Of a stretch of 64,000 nt of DNA, positions 34,071 through 43,382 are shown one piece after another; within the stretch, counting starts at the first letter, position 1; each line of letters begins with the position of its first letter. The stretch is taken from the NCBI RefSeq assembly GCF_900114095.1, contig NZ_FORV01000005.1:248001-312000 (forward strand), written 5' to 3'. Below the pieces are notes generated by a model, which saw nothing but the letters and a program-made list of their open reading frames with translations, had not been told where the DNA came from and did not search any database. The translations under genes and the position numbers were made by a program. Source of the DNA: Sphingomonas sp. NFR04. GTDB taxonomy: Bacteria; Pseudomonadota; Alphaproteobacteria; Sphingomonadales; Sphingomonadaceae.

Positions 34071-35485
34071 TTCACATCCCCCTCGCCCGGCTGGCCGAGC
34101 TCGAAATCGGAAACCGGACGGCGCTTGGGATCCTTGGCATCGTAGAGCAGCGCCCCGTCGACCCACACCATCTCCGGCCGGGTGTAGACGCTGAACGGAT
34201 TGCCGTTCCACAGCACCACGTCCGCCATCTTGCCCGGCTTCAGGCTGCCGGTCCTGTCGGCGATGCCCAGCGCGATCGCCGGATTGATCGCCAGCCATTT
34301 CCAGGCGGTCGCCTCGGAGACGTCGAAGCCGCTGCGGATCGCCGAGGCGCGTGCCTTGGCGACTTCCTGGTTGAGCCGCTGGATGCCGTTGGCGTCGTCC
34401 GAATGGATCATCGCGCAGGCGCCCTCCTTCTCCAGGATGGCAAGGTTCTCCGGTACCGCGTCGTAGGATTCCATCTTGAAGCCGTACCAGTCCGCCCAGA
34501 CGGCGGCGCAGGTGTTGTTGGCCTTCAGCAGATCGGCGATCTTGTAGGCTTCCACCGCATGGTGAAATGCCGAGACATGGTAGCCGAACTCCTTCGCCAT
34601 ATCGAGGACGTTGGCCATTTCGTCGGCGCGGTAGCAGTGGTTCTGCACGCGGATCTCGCCATCGAGCACGCCGCGCAGCGTGTCCATCGCGATGTCCCTG
34701 CCGGGTGCCTCGCCGCCGTCCTTCTCGTACTTGTCCCATTTGCGCTTGTACTCGGCCGCCTTGGCCCAGGTCTGGCGGTCGACGGCGATGTTGCCCATCC
34801 GGGTAGAGGGCTCACGGCCGCGGCTGCCATAGACGCGCTTGGGGTTCTCGCCGCACGCCATCTTCAGGCCATAGGGCGCGCCGGGGAACTTCATCCCCTG
34901 CATCGTCCGCGCATAGACGTTCTTGAGCACCACCGATCGGCCGCCGAACAGATTGGCGGAGCCGGGCAGGATCTGCAGCGTGGTCACGCCGCCATTGACG
35001 AGCGCGCGGCTGAACCCCGGATCCTGCGGCCACACACTATGCTCGGCCCAGACATCGGCGGTGACCGGCGAGGTCGCCTCGTTGCCGTCGGAGAGTGCAT
35101 CGACGCCCGGCGAAGGATAGTCGCCGAGATGGCTGTGGATATCGATCACGCCGGGCGTGACATATTTCCCCTGCCCGTCGATCACGGTCACGCCGGCATC
35201 GGCGGCGAGGTTCTGCCCGACGGCGACGATCTTGCCGTCGCGGAACAGCACCGCGCCCTTGTCGATCCGGCCGCCCTCGCCGTCGAGGATCGTGACGTTG
35301 GTCACCAGCGTCGGCACCCCCGGATAGGGCCGGTAGGTGGAGGGATAGGGATCATGGTTGTACCCCTTCCCCAGCCCGGGCCCCTTTTGCGCGGGCGTAG
35401 AGGAGGCGCTGGCGGGCTTGCCGCCGCTTCCCCCGCAGGCGGTTAGGGCGACGCAGGCGGCCGCCATGGCGAAGCTTCGGATCAA
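34067..35485 (-). CDS. Amidohydrolase-family lipoprotein
   Basis: This 472-aa amidohydrolase has a lipoprotein signal (lipobox LTAC, then GGSGG). The metal-binding HxH is intact (VTPGVIDIHSHLG), as are the downstream His motif (SAFHHAVEAYK) and the acidic motif (MIHSDDAN), and the C-terminal LKPGKMADVVLWNGNPF is typical. The family hydrolyses amide or imide bonds, for example in dipeptides; the substrate is unknown. I chose TTG 35485 because AGGGAG lies about seven bases upstream; ATG 35467 is possible but cuts the signal peptide. It is coupled to the paralogue downstream. Confidence 0.88.
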   Translation of the reverse strand: MIRSFAMAAACVALTACGGSGGKPASASSTPAQKGPGLGKGYNHDPYPSTYRPYPGVPTLVTNVTILDGEGGRIDKGAVLFRDGKIVAVGQNLAADAGVTVIDGQGKYVTPGVIDIHSHLGDYPSPGVDALSDGNEATSPVTADVWAEHSVWPQDPGFSRALVNGGVTTLQILPGSANLFGGRSVVLKNVYARTMQGMKFPGAPYGLKMACGENPKRVYGSRGREPSTRMGNIAVDRQTWAKAAEYKRKWDKYEKDGGEAPGRDIAMDTLRGVLDGEIRVQNHCYRADEMANVLDMAKEFGYHVSAFHHAVEAYKIADLLKANNTCAAVWADWYGFKMESYDAVPENLAILEKEGACAMIHSDDANGIQRLNQEVAKARASAIRSGFDVSEATAWKWLAINPAIALGIADRTGSLKPGKMADVVLWNGNPFSVYTRPEMVWVDGALLYDAKDPKRRPVSDFELGQPGEGDVK

Positions 35486-35730
35486 GCGTGACTCCCTGAT
35501 GTTCTCGTGATGGTCCCCGCCTAATTGATTGCCGTGCCCAGGGCTTTTGGCAAGCACCCGCGCGGCACAGATGCCGGAATCGACGGAATTCCGTGCATCT
35601 CCCTATGGCTTTTCGTGTAAAATTAACCGATGCTGAGTAGATCGTGGCCTCGGCTTCGACCTGTGCAGGGGCAGGTGGTTTGCACGTTGGAAGAATAGAT
35701 CAATACTCGGCAAGCCGAAGCGCGCCGTCC

Positions 35731-38397
35731 ATGAACGTCACCACGGCCATGGTTCTGGCCGGCATCGCGTTGGTGTGTGGCACCATTACGCTGGCCGGTT
35801 GGGCGCTCGACATGCCGATTCTGCACCGCTTCCTGCCGCGCGCCTATCCGTTGTGGCCAGTGGGCGCGATCGGCTATATCTTCGTCGCGCTGGGCGTGCT
35901 GGCCGATCACGCACGGCGGCCACGCTTCGCGGTTTCCTTCTACCTGGCGGCCATGGCCGTCGGCATCGCCGGTACGCTTCAGCCGGTGCTGGCGCCTTGG
36001 ATCGATCTCGGGCGGCTGCTCTTCGCCGATCGGGTCGCCGCGTTCCGGCTGGAACATGCTGGACGGCCAGGCGTGAACGCCATCGTCTTCCTGCTGATGC
36101 TGCCGATCGCGGCCTTCGCCTCGCGCAGCAAATGGCGGCTGTTGCGGGAGGTTGCTCCCTTGGTGGCGATCGCCCCGCTGGCGCTGGCGTTGGCATCGGC
36201 GACGGGCATGATGCTGTCGGACAACCCTACGTCGGTGAACCTCAGCCTGCGCGCCTCGATCCCGGGGACGATCATGGCGCTGTCGCTCACCGCAGCGATC
36301 CTGCTAGCGCATTGGGGCGTCGATGCGAAGCGATCGAGCCGGATCGAACGCTCCGACCCCATGGCGATCAAGACGGTGGTCGCCGGCGCGATCCTGCTGC
36401 CCGCCCTTCCCGCCACGATCGAACTGCTGCTCGAACGCGGCGCCCAGGGCGAGGCGATGACCAGCCATCTCGTACTGGGCGTGTTCAACGTGCTGGCGAT
36501 CGGGCTCATCGCCTTCTGGGCGGTAAGCCGCGTCGGCCGGGAGCAGGTCGCGCGCGCCGAACTGAGCCTCGCGCTCGACGGTGCCACCGTGGTGATGACC
36601 GACGCACGCGGCCGCATCATCCACTGGTCACTCGGCTGCCAGCAGCTCTATGGCTGGACCGAGGCCGAGGCGCTGGGCGAGAATCTCTACATGCTGCTGC
36701 GCGCCCAGTGCCCCAACTGGAACAGCAGCTATGCCCTGCCCGATGCCGATGGCGCGCAGGAACTGATCGAGCAGCGCAAGGACGGCAGCCAGCTGCACGT
36801 GATCGAGCGGCTGCTGCGCTCCGCCACGCCAACGCGCGGCGCGATCGTCGTCCACAGCATCCTCGACATTTCCGAGCGCGTTTCGGCGCTGCGTGCGCTG
36901 CGGGCGAGCGAGGAAAGGCTCGCCCAGGCCACCGCTGCCCACGAACTCGGCATCTTCGACTGGGATGTCGGCAGCGATCACATCAACTGGTCGCCGGGCA
37001 CCGAGCAGCGGCTGGGGCTTCCGCTCGGATCGTTGTCCAGCTTCGACTCGTGGAAGCAGCTGATCGATCCGGACGATCTGGAAAGCCTCCGCGCGACCGT
37101 GGCCGAGGCTGTCGCCGAGCGTGCCGAGCGCTTCTCCTTCCGCTACCGCCTGACCGGCTGCAAGGGCACCGAACGTACGCTGGAAGGCTCGGCACGCTGC
37201 TTCTACAATTCCGCCGGCGCGCTGATCCGCGTCGTCGGGGCGGCGCTCGACATCACCGAGCGCGACGAGCACGAGGCCGCGCTGCGTCGGCGCGAGGCGC
37301 AGCTGCGCACGGTGCTGGAGACGGTGCCGGACGCGATGATCGTGCTTTCCGGCGACGGATCGATCCTCCAGTTCAGCGCTGCCGCCGAGGAACTTTGGGG
37401 CTATCGGGCCTCGGAAGTCGTCGGCCGCGACTTCACCATGCTGATCCCGGCGGACGAGGTGGAAACGGATCAGGAAGTGCTGCACCGCTTCGTCCAGACC
37501 GGCGAGGGCCTGGTCGGCGAAGTGCTGGTCGGCACCGCGCAGACCGCCGACGGGCGCCGCTTCCCTGCCGAGATGCGCGCCGGTGCCGCGCGCAGCGACG
37601 GCCACCTGCTGATCACGGTCTTCGTCCGCGACCTCACCGAGCGCGTCGCCACCGAACAGCGCCTGAGCGCGCTCAACAACGAGATCGCGCACGTCTCGCG
37701 CCAGAGCGCGATGAGCGAGATGGCCGCCGATCTCGCGCACGAGCTCAACCAGCCGCTGAGCGCCACCGCCAACTTCCTCGCCGCCGCGCGCATGCTGATC
37801 GAGCGGGGCGAAGGCGGCCCGCGCGTCACCGACCTTCTCCGCATGGGCTCCGAACAAACCCAGCGTGCCGGCGAGATCATCCGCCGACTGCGCGCCTTCG
37901 TCGCCCGCGGCGAAGTCGAGATGCGGGTGGAATCGGTGGAGCGCACGGTCCGCGACGCGGTGGAGCTGGTGCTGGTCGGCACCGGCCATTTCAACCTGCG
38001 CGTGAGCTTCCATCTCGATCCCGCCGCCCGCTTCATCCTGGCGGATCGCATCCAGGTACAGCAAGTTCTGGTTAACCTGTTGCGCAATGCCGTGCAGGCA
38101 TTAAAGTTCGTCGAGCCCGATGATCGACAGATCACGATCACGTCCGAGAAGCTGCCCGACCAGATGATAGCGATCACAGTTACGGACAGCGGACCAGGCC
38201 TCCCCGAACATGTCTTGGAAACACTGTTTTCGCGGTTCAGCACGACAAAGGGAGGTGCAGGCGGAATGGGGATTGGACTTTCGATCAGCAAACGCATTAT
38301 CGAAGGCCATGGGGGGATGCTGAGTGCGGAGAACGCGCCGGGGGGCGGCGCGTCGTTCCGCTTTACCTTGCCCGGTATCGAAGAAGGTGAAGAATAA
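35731..38397 (+). CDS. Membrane-bound multi-PAS sensor histidine kinase
   Basis: This 888-aa kinase has an N-terminal region of about 265 residues with seven to eight hydrophobic helices (MASE-like sensor). Three PAS/PAC domains follow (about 275-390, 395-515 and 520-640; NYC-type endings VVHSILDISER, GAALDITERD, VRDLTER). Then come a HisKA domain with His670 in DLAHELNQPL and an HATPase (NLLRNAVQAL; GMGIGLSISKRIIEGHGG). The kinase part is FixL-like. No haem-PAS histidine is evident to me. Its stop overlaps the start of the FixJ-type regulator (TAATG). Confidence 0.93.
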   Translation: MNVTTAMVLAGIALVCGTITLAGWALDMPILHRFLPRAYPLWPVGAIGYIFVALGVLADHARRPRFAVSFYLAAMAVGIAGTLQPVLAPWIDLGRLLFADRVAAFRLEHAGRPGVNAIVFLLMLPIAAFASRSKWRLLREVAPLVAIAPLALALASATGMMLSDNPTSVNLSLRASIPGTIMALSLTAAILLAHWGVDAKRSSRIERSDPMAIKTVVAGAILLPALPATIELLLERGAQGEAMTSHLVLGVFNVLAIGLIAFWAVSRVGREQVARAELSLALDGATVVMTDARGRIIHWSLGCQQLYGWTEAEALGENLYMLLRAQCPNWNSSYALPDADGAQELIEQRKDGSQLHVIERLLRSATPTRGAIVVHSILDISERVSALRALRASEERLAQATAAHELGIFDWDVGSDHINWSPGTEQRLGLPLGSLSSFDSWKQLIDPDDLESLRATVAEAVAERAERFSFRYRLTGCKGTERTLEGSARCFYNSAGALIRVVGAALDITERDEHEAALRRREAQLRTVLETVPDAMIVLSGDGSILQFSAAAEELWGYRASEVVGRDFTMLIPADEVETDQEVLHRFVQTGEGLVGEVLVGTAQTADGRRFPAEMRAGAARSDGHLLITVFVRDLTERVATEQRLSALNNEIAHVSRQSAMSEMAADLAHELNQPLSATANFLAAARMLIERGEGGPRVTDLLRMGSEQTQRAGEIIRRLRAFVARGEVEMRVESVERTVRDAVELVLVGTGHFNLRVSFHLDPAARFILADRIQVQQVLVNLLRNAVQALKFVEPDDRQITITSEKLPDQMIAITVTDSGPGLPEHVLETLFSRFSTTKGGAGGMGIGLSISKRIIEGHGGMLSAENAPGGGASFRFTLPGIEEGEE

Positions 38398-39011
38398 TGA
38401 CCCGAACGATCTACATCGTCGATGACGACGATGCCGTCCGCGCTTCGCTGCACAGCCTGCTCTCGGTCCGTCCGGACCTGATCGTGCGCGGCTATCGCTC
38501 GGGCGATGCGTTTCTGGAGCAGGAGGCCGAGCTCGATCCGGGCGTGGTGCTGCTCGACTTCCACATGCCGGGCTCGAGCGGGCTCGACGTGCTGATCAAG
38601 CTCGACCGCTCGCCGAAATTCGTGCCGATCGTTCTCACCGGTCAGGGAAATGTCGGCCTGGCGGTGCAGGCGATGAAGGCCGGCGCGCTCGACTTCATCG
38701 AAAAGCCCTATGAGGCAGAATTCCTGCTCAAGGTGATCGACCAGGCCTTCTCCAAGCTGGAAGAGGATGGCGAGGCGGCCGCCCGCACGGCCGGTGCCGA
38801 AGCGAAGATCGCGAAGCTCTCGCCGCGCGAGACCGATGTGCTGAAGGGCCTGATCGAAGGGCGATCGAACAAGATCATCGCCTATGAGCTCGACATCAGC
38901 CCGCGCACGGTGGAGATCTACCGCGCCAATCTGATGGAGAAGCTGGAAGTCCGCAGCCTGTCCGAAGCGCTGCGCATCGCCTTCGCCGCAGGGTTGTTCC
39001 CCAAGGGGTGA
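38397..39011 (+). CDS. FixJ-family response regulator
   Basis: This 204-aa two-component regulator has a receiver with acidic pocket DDDD (9-12), phospho-acceptor Asp54 (VVLLDFHMPGSSG) and Lys in EKPYEAEFL. A LuxR-type HTH follows (LSPRETDVLKGLIEGRSNKIIAYELDISPRTVEIYRANLMEK). It pairs with the kinase by a one-base stop/start overlap. Targets are not visible. Confidence 0.96.
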   Translation: MTRTIYIVDDDDAVRASLHSLLSVRPDLIVRGYRSGDAFLEQEAELDPGVVLLDFHMPGSSGLDVLIKLDRSPKFVPIVLTGQGNVGLAVQAMKAGALDFIEKPYEAEFLLKVIDQAFSKLEEDGEAAARTAGAEAKIAKLSPRETDVLKGLIEGRSNKIIAYELDISPRTVEIYRANLMEKLEVRSLSEALRIAFAAGLFPKG

Positions 39012-39056
39012 CTTGGAGCGAGATGACAGGAGGTTGATCCACCCTGTCCTCTCGCT

Positions 39057-39410
39057 TTAATGCACCGCCCCGGCGTCGCGCAGCAGGGCGGCGATGGCGG
39101 CGGCGGGTTCCTCGGCGGTGACATGGTGCAGATGCGGCGCCGTCACGGCCTTGTCACCACCCAGGATGATCAGCCGGTGCCACAGCGGATCGGCCGCCAG
39201 GGCGGCAAGGCCGCCGGGGTGGTCCTCCGTCGCCGCCGCATCGGCGACGAGCACCGGCGCGGTGCCGCCCAGCCGGGCGATGCGGCTCGCATCCACCTGC
39301 TCCATGCTGACCACGTCGATCCCGGAGAGCGCCAGTCGCGCGGCGAGCATGCTGCGCAGGCTGGCCTCCCGGACCATCAGGATCACCAGCATGTTGAGCA
39401 CCATTGCCAT
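39057..39410 (-). CDS. Small receiver-like protein with degenerate phospho site
   Basis: This 117-aa protein converges with the FixJ-type gene. Its strand-helix alternation (MLVILMVREASLRSMLAARLALSGIDVV, PVLVADAAA, WHRLIILGGD) resembles a response-regulator receiver. The acidic pocket is lost (MVREAS instead of a DD pair), but a possible acceptor Asp remains in VADAA. The function is unknown; a pseudo-receiver or an unrelated Rossmann-like fold are both possible. Confidence 0.65.
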   Translation of the reverse strand: MAMVLNMLVILMVREASLRSMLAARLALSGIDVVSMEQVDASRIARLGGTAPVLVADAAATEDHPGGLAALAADPLWHRLIILGGDKAVTAPHLHHVTAEEPAAAIAALLRDAGAVH

Positions 39411-39496
39411 CAACCTTTGTTACGCGTTTATGTCCGACCATATTCCCGATCGTGGCATATGGCCACAGGTATCGCTTTGGTCAGGTCGATCGGCGT

Positions 39497-40894
39497 TCAG
39501 AACTTGAACACCAGGTCTGCATAGCCGTAGCGGGCATCGCCGCTGTGCGGCGCATTGGGGGCGCTGGTGAGGAAGCGCCCCTTGGCGAGATATGCGGCAC
39601 CGATTTCGGCGCGCAGGCGATCCGGGATCAGCGAACGGCGCACGCGCATTTCCACTTCGGTGCCGGCATGGCGCCCGGACGCGCCGGTCTTGTCGCGTAC
39701 GCTGGTGAAGGCGAAGGTATCGGTGCGATCGGCGAGCCACAGCCCGCGAACGGCGCCCATCAAGTCCAGCCGCTTCGAGGGCTTGGCTTCGATGCGGATG
39801 CCCGGCGAGACGAGGTTCGCCAGCCCGACCGGGCCGAACAGCGAGGCGGGGCCATAATCGGCTCGGCGCGCGCCGTAGAGCGAGTCGAACCGCCCATAGG
39901 CCGGGTTGGCACCGTCACCGCTGGCATAGTCGAAGAAGCCGGAGATGCGCGGCGTCCACTTCTTGGCGATGGTGTAGCCGCCTTCGATATGGACGAAGCC
40001 GGCGCGGACCGGCAGGTCCTTGCGGTCCGTCACCGCATTGGTGACACGTGCCTCGCCCCGCTGGAGCGCGGCTTCGCCCTCGATATCGAACTTGCTCTTG
40101 GCGGGCGCGCGGCGGAGGCGGAGACCGAATGTCACCAGGCGGCGATCGCGGGTCTGATAGCCCGGGCGGTCCTGCTCGGCGAGGCGGTAGACATAGCCGC
40201 CGACGCTCAGCTTGTGGCCGATATCGGCGAGGTTGCCGTCGGCGCCGTAGAACACCGTGCCGGTGTTGACGTGATCGAGTTCGACCTTGTTGTCGTAGAT
40301 TCCGTCCGCCGAATTGGGCAGCGCGTCAATGGGATGGGTCCAAAACAAGACCAACTCGTCCTTTTTCTTGGTGCGGTATTCGACGCGGCCGCCAAGATAG
40401 GAAGGGAAGGTGTTGCCGAAATCGGCACGGGCGATCAGTCGCTGGGCACCGAAGGTCATCGTGAAGCGACCCGCGATTGCCGTCAGGCTGTCCTTCTTCC
40501 CGATGACATTGTGCAGCTTGTAGCTGACGAACGCCTGGAGCGGCTCGACCGTGTTGACGTCGCTGGCCTTGACCGAGCTGTTATGCCCTTCGCCATAGCC
40601 GCGCGCGTCGAGCAGCTCGCCGGTGAGGTTCAGATCGCCCCAATCGAGCTTGGCAGCCACCAGGGTGCGCAGCGATGCGAAGGCGATGCTGTTGTCGACC
40701 TTGGGACGGAACTGGCCATCGATGCCTTCCATGCGCGCGCGGACGCTGCCTTCGATACTCAGTTTGGGACCGGCAGGCTGAGGCGCGGGCGGCGCGGCGG
40801 CCGGCTTGGTCTGCGCGTGCGCGGTGCCCGACACAAGAAGCAGCGCGAAGCCGATGCTCCGCAACGAATTTCCGCTATTCCGAATGCCGTGCAC
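39497..40894 (-). CDS. Alginate-export-type outer-membrane porin
   Basis: This 465-aa protein has a signal peptide (SIGFALLLVSGTAHAQ), a Pro/Ala-rich spacer and a predicted beta-barrel of the alginate export (AlgE-like) family. It opens with LSIEGSVRARMEGIDGQFRP and contains LTGELLDARGYGEG and FGAQRLIARADFGNTF. It ends in an aromatic strand (YGYADLVFKF). I chose GTG 40894 because AGGAG sits seven bases upstream. No alginate biosynthesis genes are present, so the substrate is open. Confidence 0.85.
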   Translation of the reverse strand: MHGIRNSGNSLRSIGFALLLVSGTAHAQTKPAAAPPAPQPAGPKLSIEGSVRARMEGIDGQFRPKVDNSIAFASLRTLVAAKLDWGDLNLTGELLDARGYGEGHNSSVKASDVNTVEPLQAFVSYKLHNVIGKKDSLTAIAGRFTMTFGAQRLIARADFGNTFPSYLGGRVEYRTKKKDELVLFWTHPIDALPNSADGIYDNKVELDHVNTGTVFYGADGNLADIGHKLSVGGYVYRLAEQDRPGYQTRDRRLVTFGLRLRRAPAKSKFDIEGEAALQRGEARVTNAVTDRKDLPVRAGFVHIEGGYTIAKKWTPRISGFFDYASGDGANPAYGRFDSLYGARRADYGPASLFGPVGLANLVSPGIRIEAKPSKRLDLMGAVRGLWLADRTDTFAFTSVRDKTGASGRHAGTEVEMRVRRSLIPDRLRAEIGAAYLAKGRFLTSAPNAPHSGDARYGYADLVFKF

Positions 40895-40926
40895 GTGCGT
40901 ACTCCTGCCGCCCCTTGTTTGTTGCA

Positions 40927-40938
40927 CTTATAGAAAGG
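40927..40938 (-). promoter_or_regulatory. -10-like element upstream of the porin gene
   Basis: On the minus strand this reads CCTTTCTATAAG, 33 bases before the GTG start. It resembles the CCTATAA elements before motility genes further on. Confidence 0.35.
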
Positions 40939-41040
40939 AACGGATCCGCTCCTGCTGAGCACGAGCGCGTACCCGGAGTTTTCCGGAAGTAGCGGCCCGC
41001 CCATCCGTAATCGCCGCAGCCCGGAGCGCCAGAAAACCCG

Positions 41041-41050
41041 CCTATAATGG
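41041..41050 (+). promoter_or_regulatory. CCTATAA -10-like element before the MCP gene
   Basis: CCTATAATGG lies 60 bases upstream of the MCP start, with no TTGACA-like -35 at the usual distance. It shares its core with elements before other motility units. Confidence 0.4.
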
Positions 41051-41109
41051 GAACCACGTCGCATGCGCGGCGCGCCCTAACCGCTTCGACGGAAGATCGG
41101 AGCCTGCGG

Positions 41110-43008
41110 ATGGAACGCAACATGTTCGCATTTCTTGACGACTGGCCCCTCACCAAAAAGATGCTGGCGGCCTTCAGCTTTCTCGGCCTGCTGCTGGTTG
41201 GTCTTGCGATCAACGGCTGGGTATCGAACCGCGATCTCACCAGCATCGCCCGCAAGCATGTCGAAGTCAGCGTCGCCGGCATGTCCAACATGAGCGACGT
41301 GATCAGCGACATCAAAGAAATGCGGATCATCGTCTACAGCCACTATAATGCGCTGACGGACGAGGAGCGCGCCAAGCTGCAGAAGCGCCTCGACACCGCC
41401 TCCGACGAGCTCGACAAGGATCTCAAGGCGTTCGCCGCGGTCGCCGACCCCTCCATGGCCAGCGACATCGCGAAGATGACGACGATCAAGGGGCAGCTCG
41501 ACGACACCAACCGCCGCATCTTCGAGGCGGACGTGGTCGACAAGGACGCCGGGCTCAAGCTGATCAAGGGCGAGGGCAAGGACCGCTCGCACGATGCGCT
41601 CGACCAGGCCCAGAAGATCCTCGATGCGCTGCGCAAGGCTTCCGAGGAAGCCAATACGCGCGGCAACTCCTCCGCATTCACCGCGCTGATCCTCACGATC
41701 GGCCTGTCGCTGATCTCGATCGCCGCGCTCGGCGTGGTGTGGCTGGTGATCAACCGCACCATCGCCCAGCCGATGGCGGCGCTGGCACGCGTCACCAAGA
41801 CGCTGGCCGAAGGCGGTTCGGCGACGGTGCCGAGCCTGAACCGCGGCGACGAACTGGGCGAGATCGCCCGCGCCGTCGAGCAGTTCCGCCTCTCCGCGCA
41901 GGAGCGCGCGCAGATCGACGCCCGTGCCGCCGCCGAGCAGCAGATGGTGACCAACACCGTTCGCGACAGCCTGGTGCGCGTCGCCCAGGGCGACCTCACC
42001 GCGGACGTCTCGGTCGACTTCCCGGCGGCCTATGCCGAGCTCAAGGCGAACCTGAACGAGGCGCTCGCCTCGCTGCGCGAGCTGATCGGATCGGTGACGG
42101 CATCGACCCACCGCATCCGCACCGGCTCGAGCGAGATCGCCCAGGCGAGCGAAGACCTTGCCCGTCGTACCGAGGCGAACGCCGCCGCGCTCGAGGAGAC
42201 CGCGGCTGCCGTCACCCAGATGGACCAGCGCCTGAAGGCGACGGCCACCGCCGCCGGCAGCACGGTGCAGCGCGCCGACCAGGCGATCAGCGTCGTCTCG
42301 TCGGGCCGGAGCACCGCCGACGAAGCCGTGCAGGCGATGACGCGCGTGTCGGAAAGCGCGAAGGGCATCGACAGCGTCATCGAGGGTCTCGACAAGATCG
42401 CCTTCCAGACGCGCGTTCTCGCGATGAACGCGGCGGTCGAAGCCGGCCGCGCGGGCGAAGCGGGCCGCGGCTTCGCGGTGGTCGCCGATCTCGTCTCGGC
42501 GCTCGCGATGCGCGCCGAAGAAGAAGCCGGCCGCGCCCGCGATCAGCTGACCGCGACGCAGGCCGACATCGTCACCGCCGTCGGCATGGTGGAGAAGGTG
42601 GACGGCGCGCTGTCCAACATCTCGAACGATGTGGGCGAGGTGCACCAGCTGCTCGGCCGCATCGCCAGCGACAACCAGGCCCAGTCCTCGGCGATCTCCG
42701 AAATCTCGGACACGATCGGCACGATGGACCAGTCGACCCAGCAGAACGCGGCGATGGTGGAAGAAACCTCGGCTGCGGCCCGCAACCTCACCTCCGAGGT
42801 GGCCTCGCTCGCCGATCAGGCGGAACGCTTCAACATCGGCAAGACCTCCGCCGGGGCGCGGGCGCCCGCGAACGCCGGCAGCACCGCGACCGCTACGCGA
42901 GCGAAGAGCAAGGCCAAGCCCTCGGGCGGCGGCTATGTCTCGCCGGTCAAGCCGATGGCGACGCCGGCAGCGGCTGCGGCAGGTGGGGACGACTGGACGT
43001 CGTTCTGA
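41110..43008 (+). CDS. Methyl-accepting chemotaxis protein
   Basis: This 632-aa receptor has TM1 (MLAAFSFLGLLLVGLAINGWV), a four-helix-bundle-type periplasmic domain of about 150 residues and TM2 (ALILTIGLSLISIAALGVVWLVI). HAMP segments and a cytoplasmic signalling coiled coil follow, with tip sequence IAFQTRVLAMNAAVEAGRAG. The tip departs from the usual QTNLLALNAAVEAARAGE...EVRxLA pattern (QTRVLA; VADLVSALAMRAEEE). A flexible tail ends in DDWTSF, a WxxF tether for CheR or CheB. GGAG precedes ATG 41110 by seven bases. It is a single-gene unit with its own terminator. Confidence 0.95.
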   Translation: MERNMFAFLDDWPLTKKMLAAFSFLGLLLVGLAINGWVSNRDLTSIARKHVEVSVAGMSNMSDVISDIKEMRIIVYSHYNALTDEERAKLQKRLDTASDELDKDLKAFAAVADPSMASDIAKMTTIKGQLDDTNRRIFEADVVDKDAGLKLIKGEGKDRSHDALDQAQKILDALRKASEEANTRGNSSAFTALILTIGLSLISIAALGVVWLVINRTIAQPMAALARVTKTLAEGGSATVPSLNRGDELGEIARAVEQFRLSAQERAQIDARAAAEQQMVTNTVRDSLVRVAQGDLTADVSVDFPAAYAELKANLNEALASLRELIGSVTASTHRIRTGSSEIAQASEDLARRTEANAAALEETAAAVTQMDQRLKATATAAGSTVQRADQAISVVSSGRSTADEAVQAMTRVSESAKGIDSVIEGLDKIAFQTRVLAMNAAVEAGRAGEAGRGFAVVADLVSALAMRAEEEAGRARDQLTATQADIVTAVGMVEKVDGALSNISNDVGEVHQLLGRIASDNQAQSSAISEISDTIGTMDQSTQQNAAMVEETSAAARNLTSEVASLADQAERFNIGKTSAGARAPANAGSTATATRAKSKAKPSGGGYVSPVKPMATPAAAAAGGDDWTSF

Positions 43009-43030
43009 TCGCCTGCGCGCCAGCGGACGA

Positions 43031-43067
43031 AAAAATGGGCGCCCGGCCATGCCGCGGCGCCCATTTT
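43031..43067 (+). terminator. Terminator after the MCP gene
   Basis: The stem AATGGGCGCC/GGCGCCCATT has A5 upstream and T4 downstream, about 25 bases after the stop. Confidence 0.85.
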
Positions 43068-43218
43068 GCATGTGGTCGGCGCCGACGCACGGCCGGCCGG
43101 GGTCTCGTACCCTGCCCTTGTGCCTGTGCGGAGACCTGCGGTGCGCTGCGGTGCGGAGCTTCGAGCCTCCTATTGTCCCCCAGCCGGCGATCGCACGTCG
43201 CCAAGGGTAGCGGGCCCT

Positions 43219-43302
43219 CCCCGCGGCGGTGGAGATCCATTGGCGCCGATGCTGCCCTGAGCTTCCTCGGACATCTATCCCCGCTTTCGCGGCCGTGACG
43301 AT
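43219..43302. repeat. Degenerate copy of the REP-like inverted pair
   Basis: GATCCATTGGCGCCGATG matches the arm-one flank of the 6600-6696 element almost base for base, and CCCGCTTTCGCGGCCGTGAC corresponds to arm two. Both arms carry mutations. Confidence 0.6.
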
Positions 43303-43327
43303 AGTCCGCGGCGCGCATCCAGGCACG

Positions 43328-43360
43328 AAAAAGCCCCGGGGGATCACCCCGGGGCTTTTT
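43328..43360 (-). terminator. Terminator after flaF
   Basis: The stem AAAAAGCCCCGGGG and its complement surround a GATCA loop, 23 bases beyond the flaF stop on the minus strand. Confidence 0.88.
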
Positions 43361-43382
43361 CGATTCGCGCTGAGGCGAAGGA

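Larger units (their letters stand above)
43009..43382. other. 374-base intergenic region between MCP and flaF
   Basis: It holds the MCP terminator, a degenerate REP-like pair and the flaF terminator. I see no coding frame. Confidence 0.6.
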
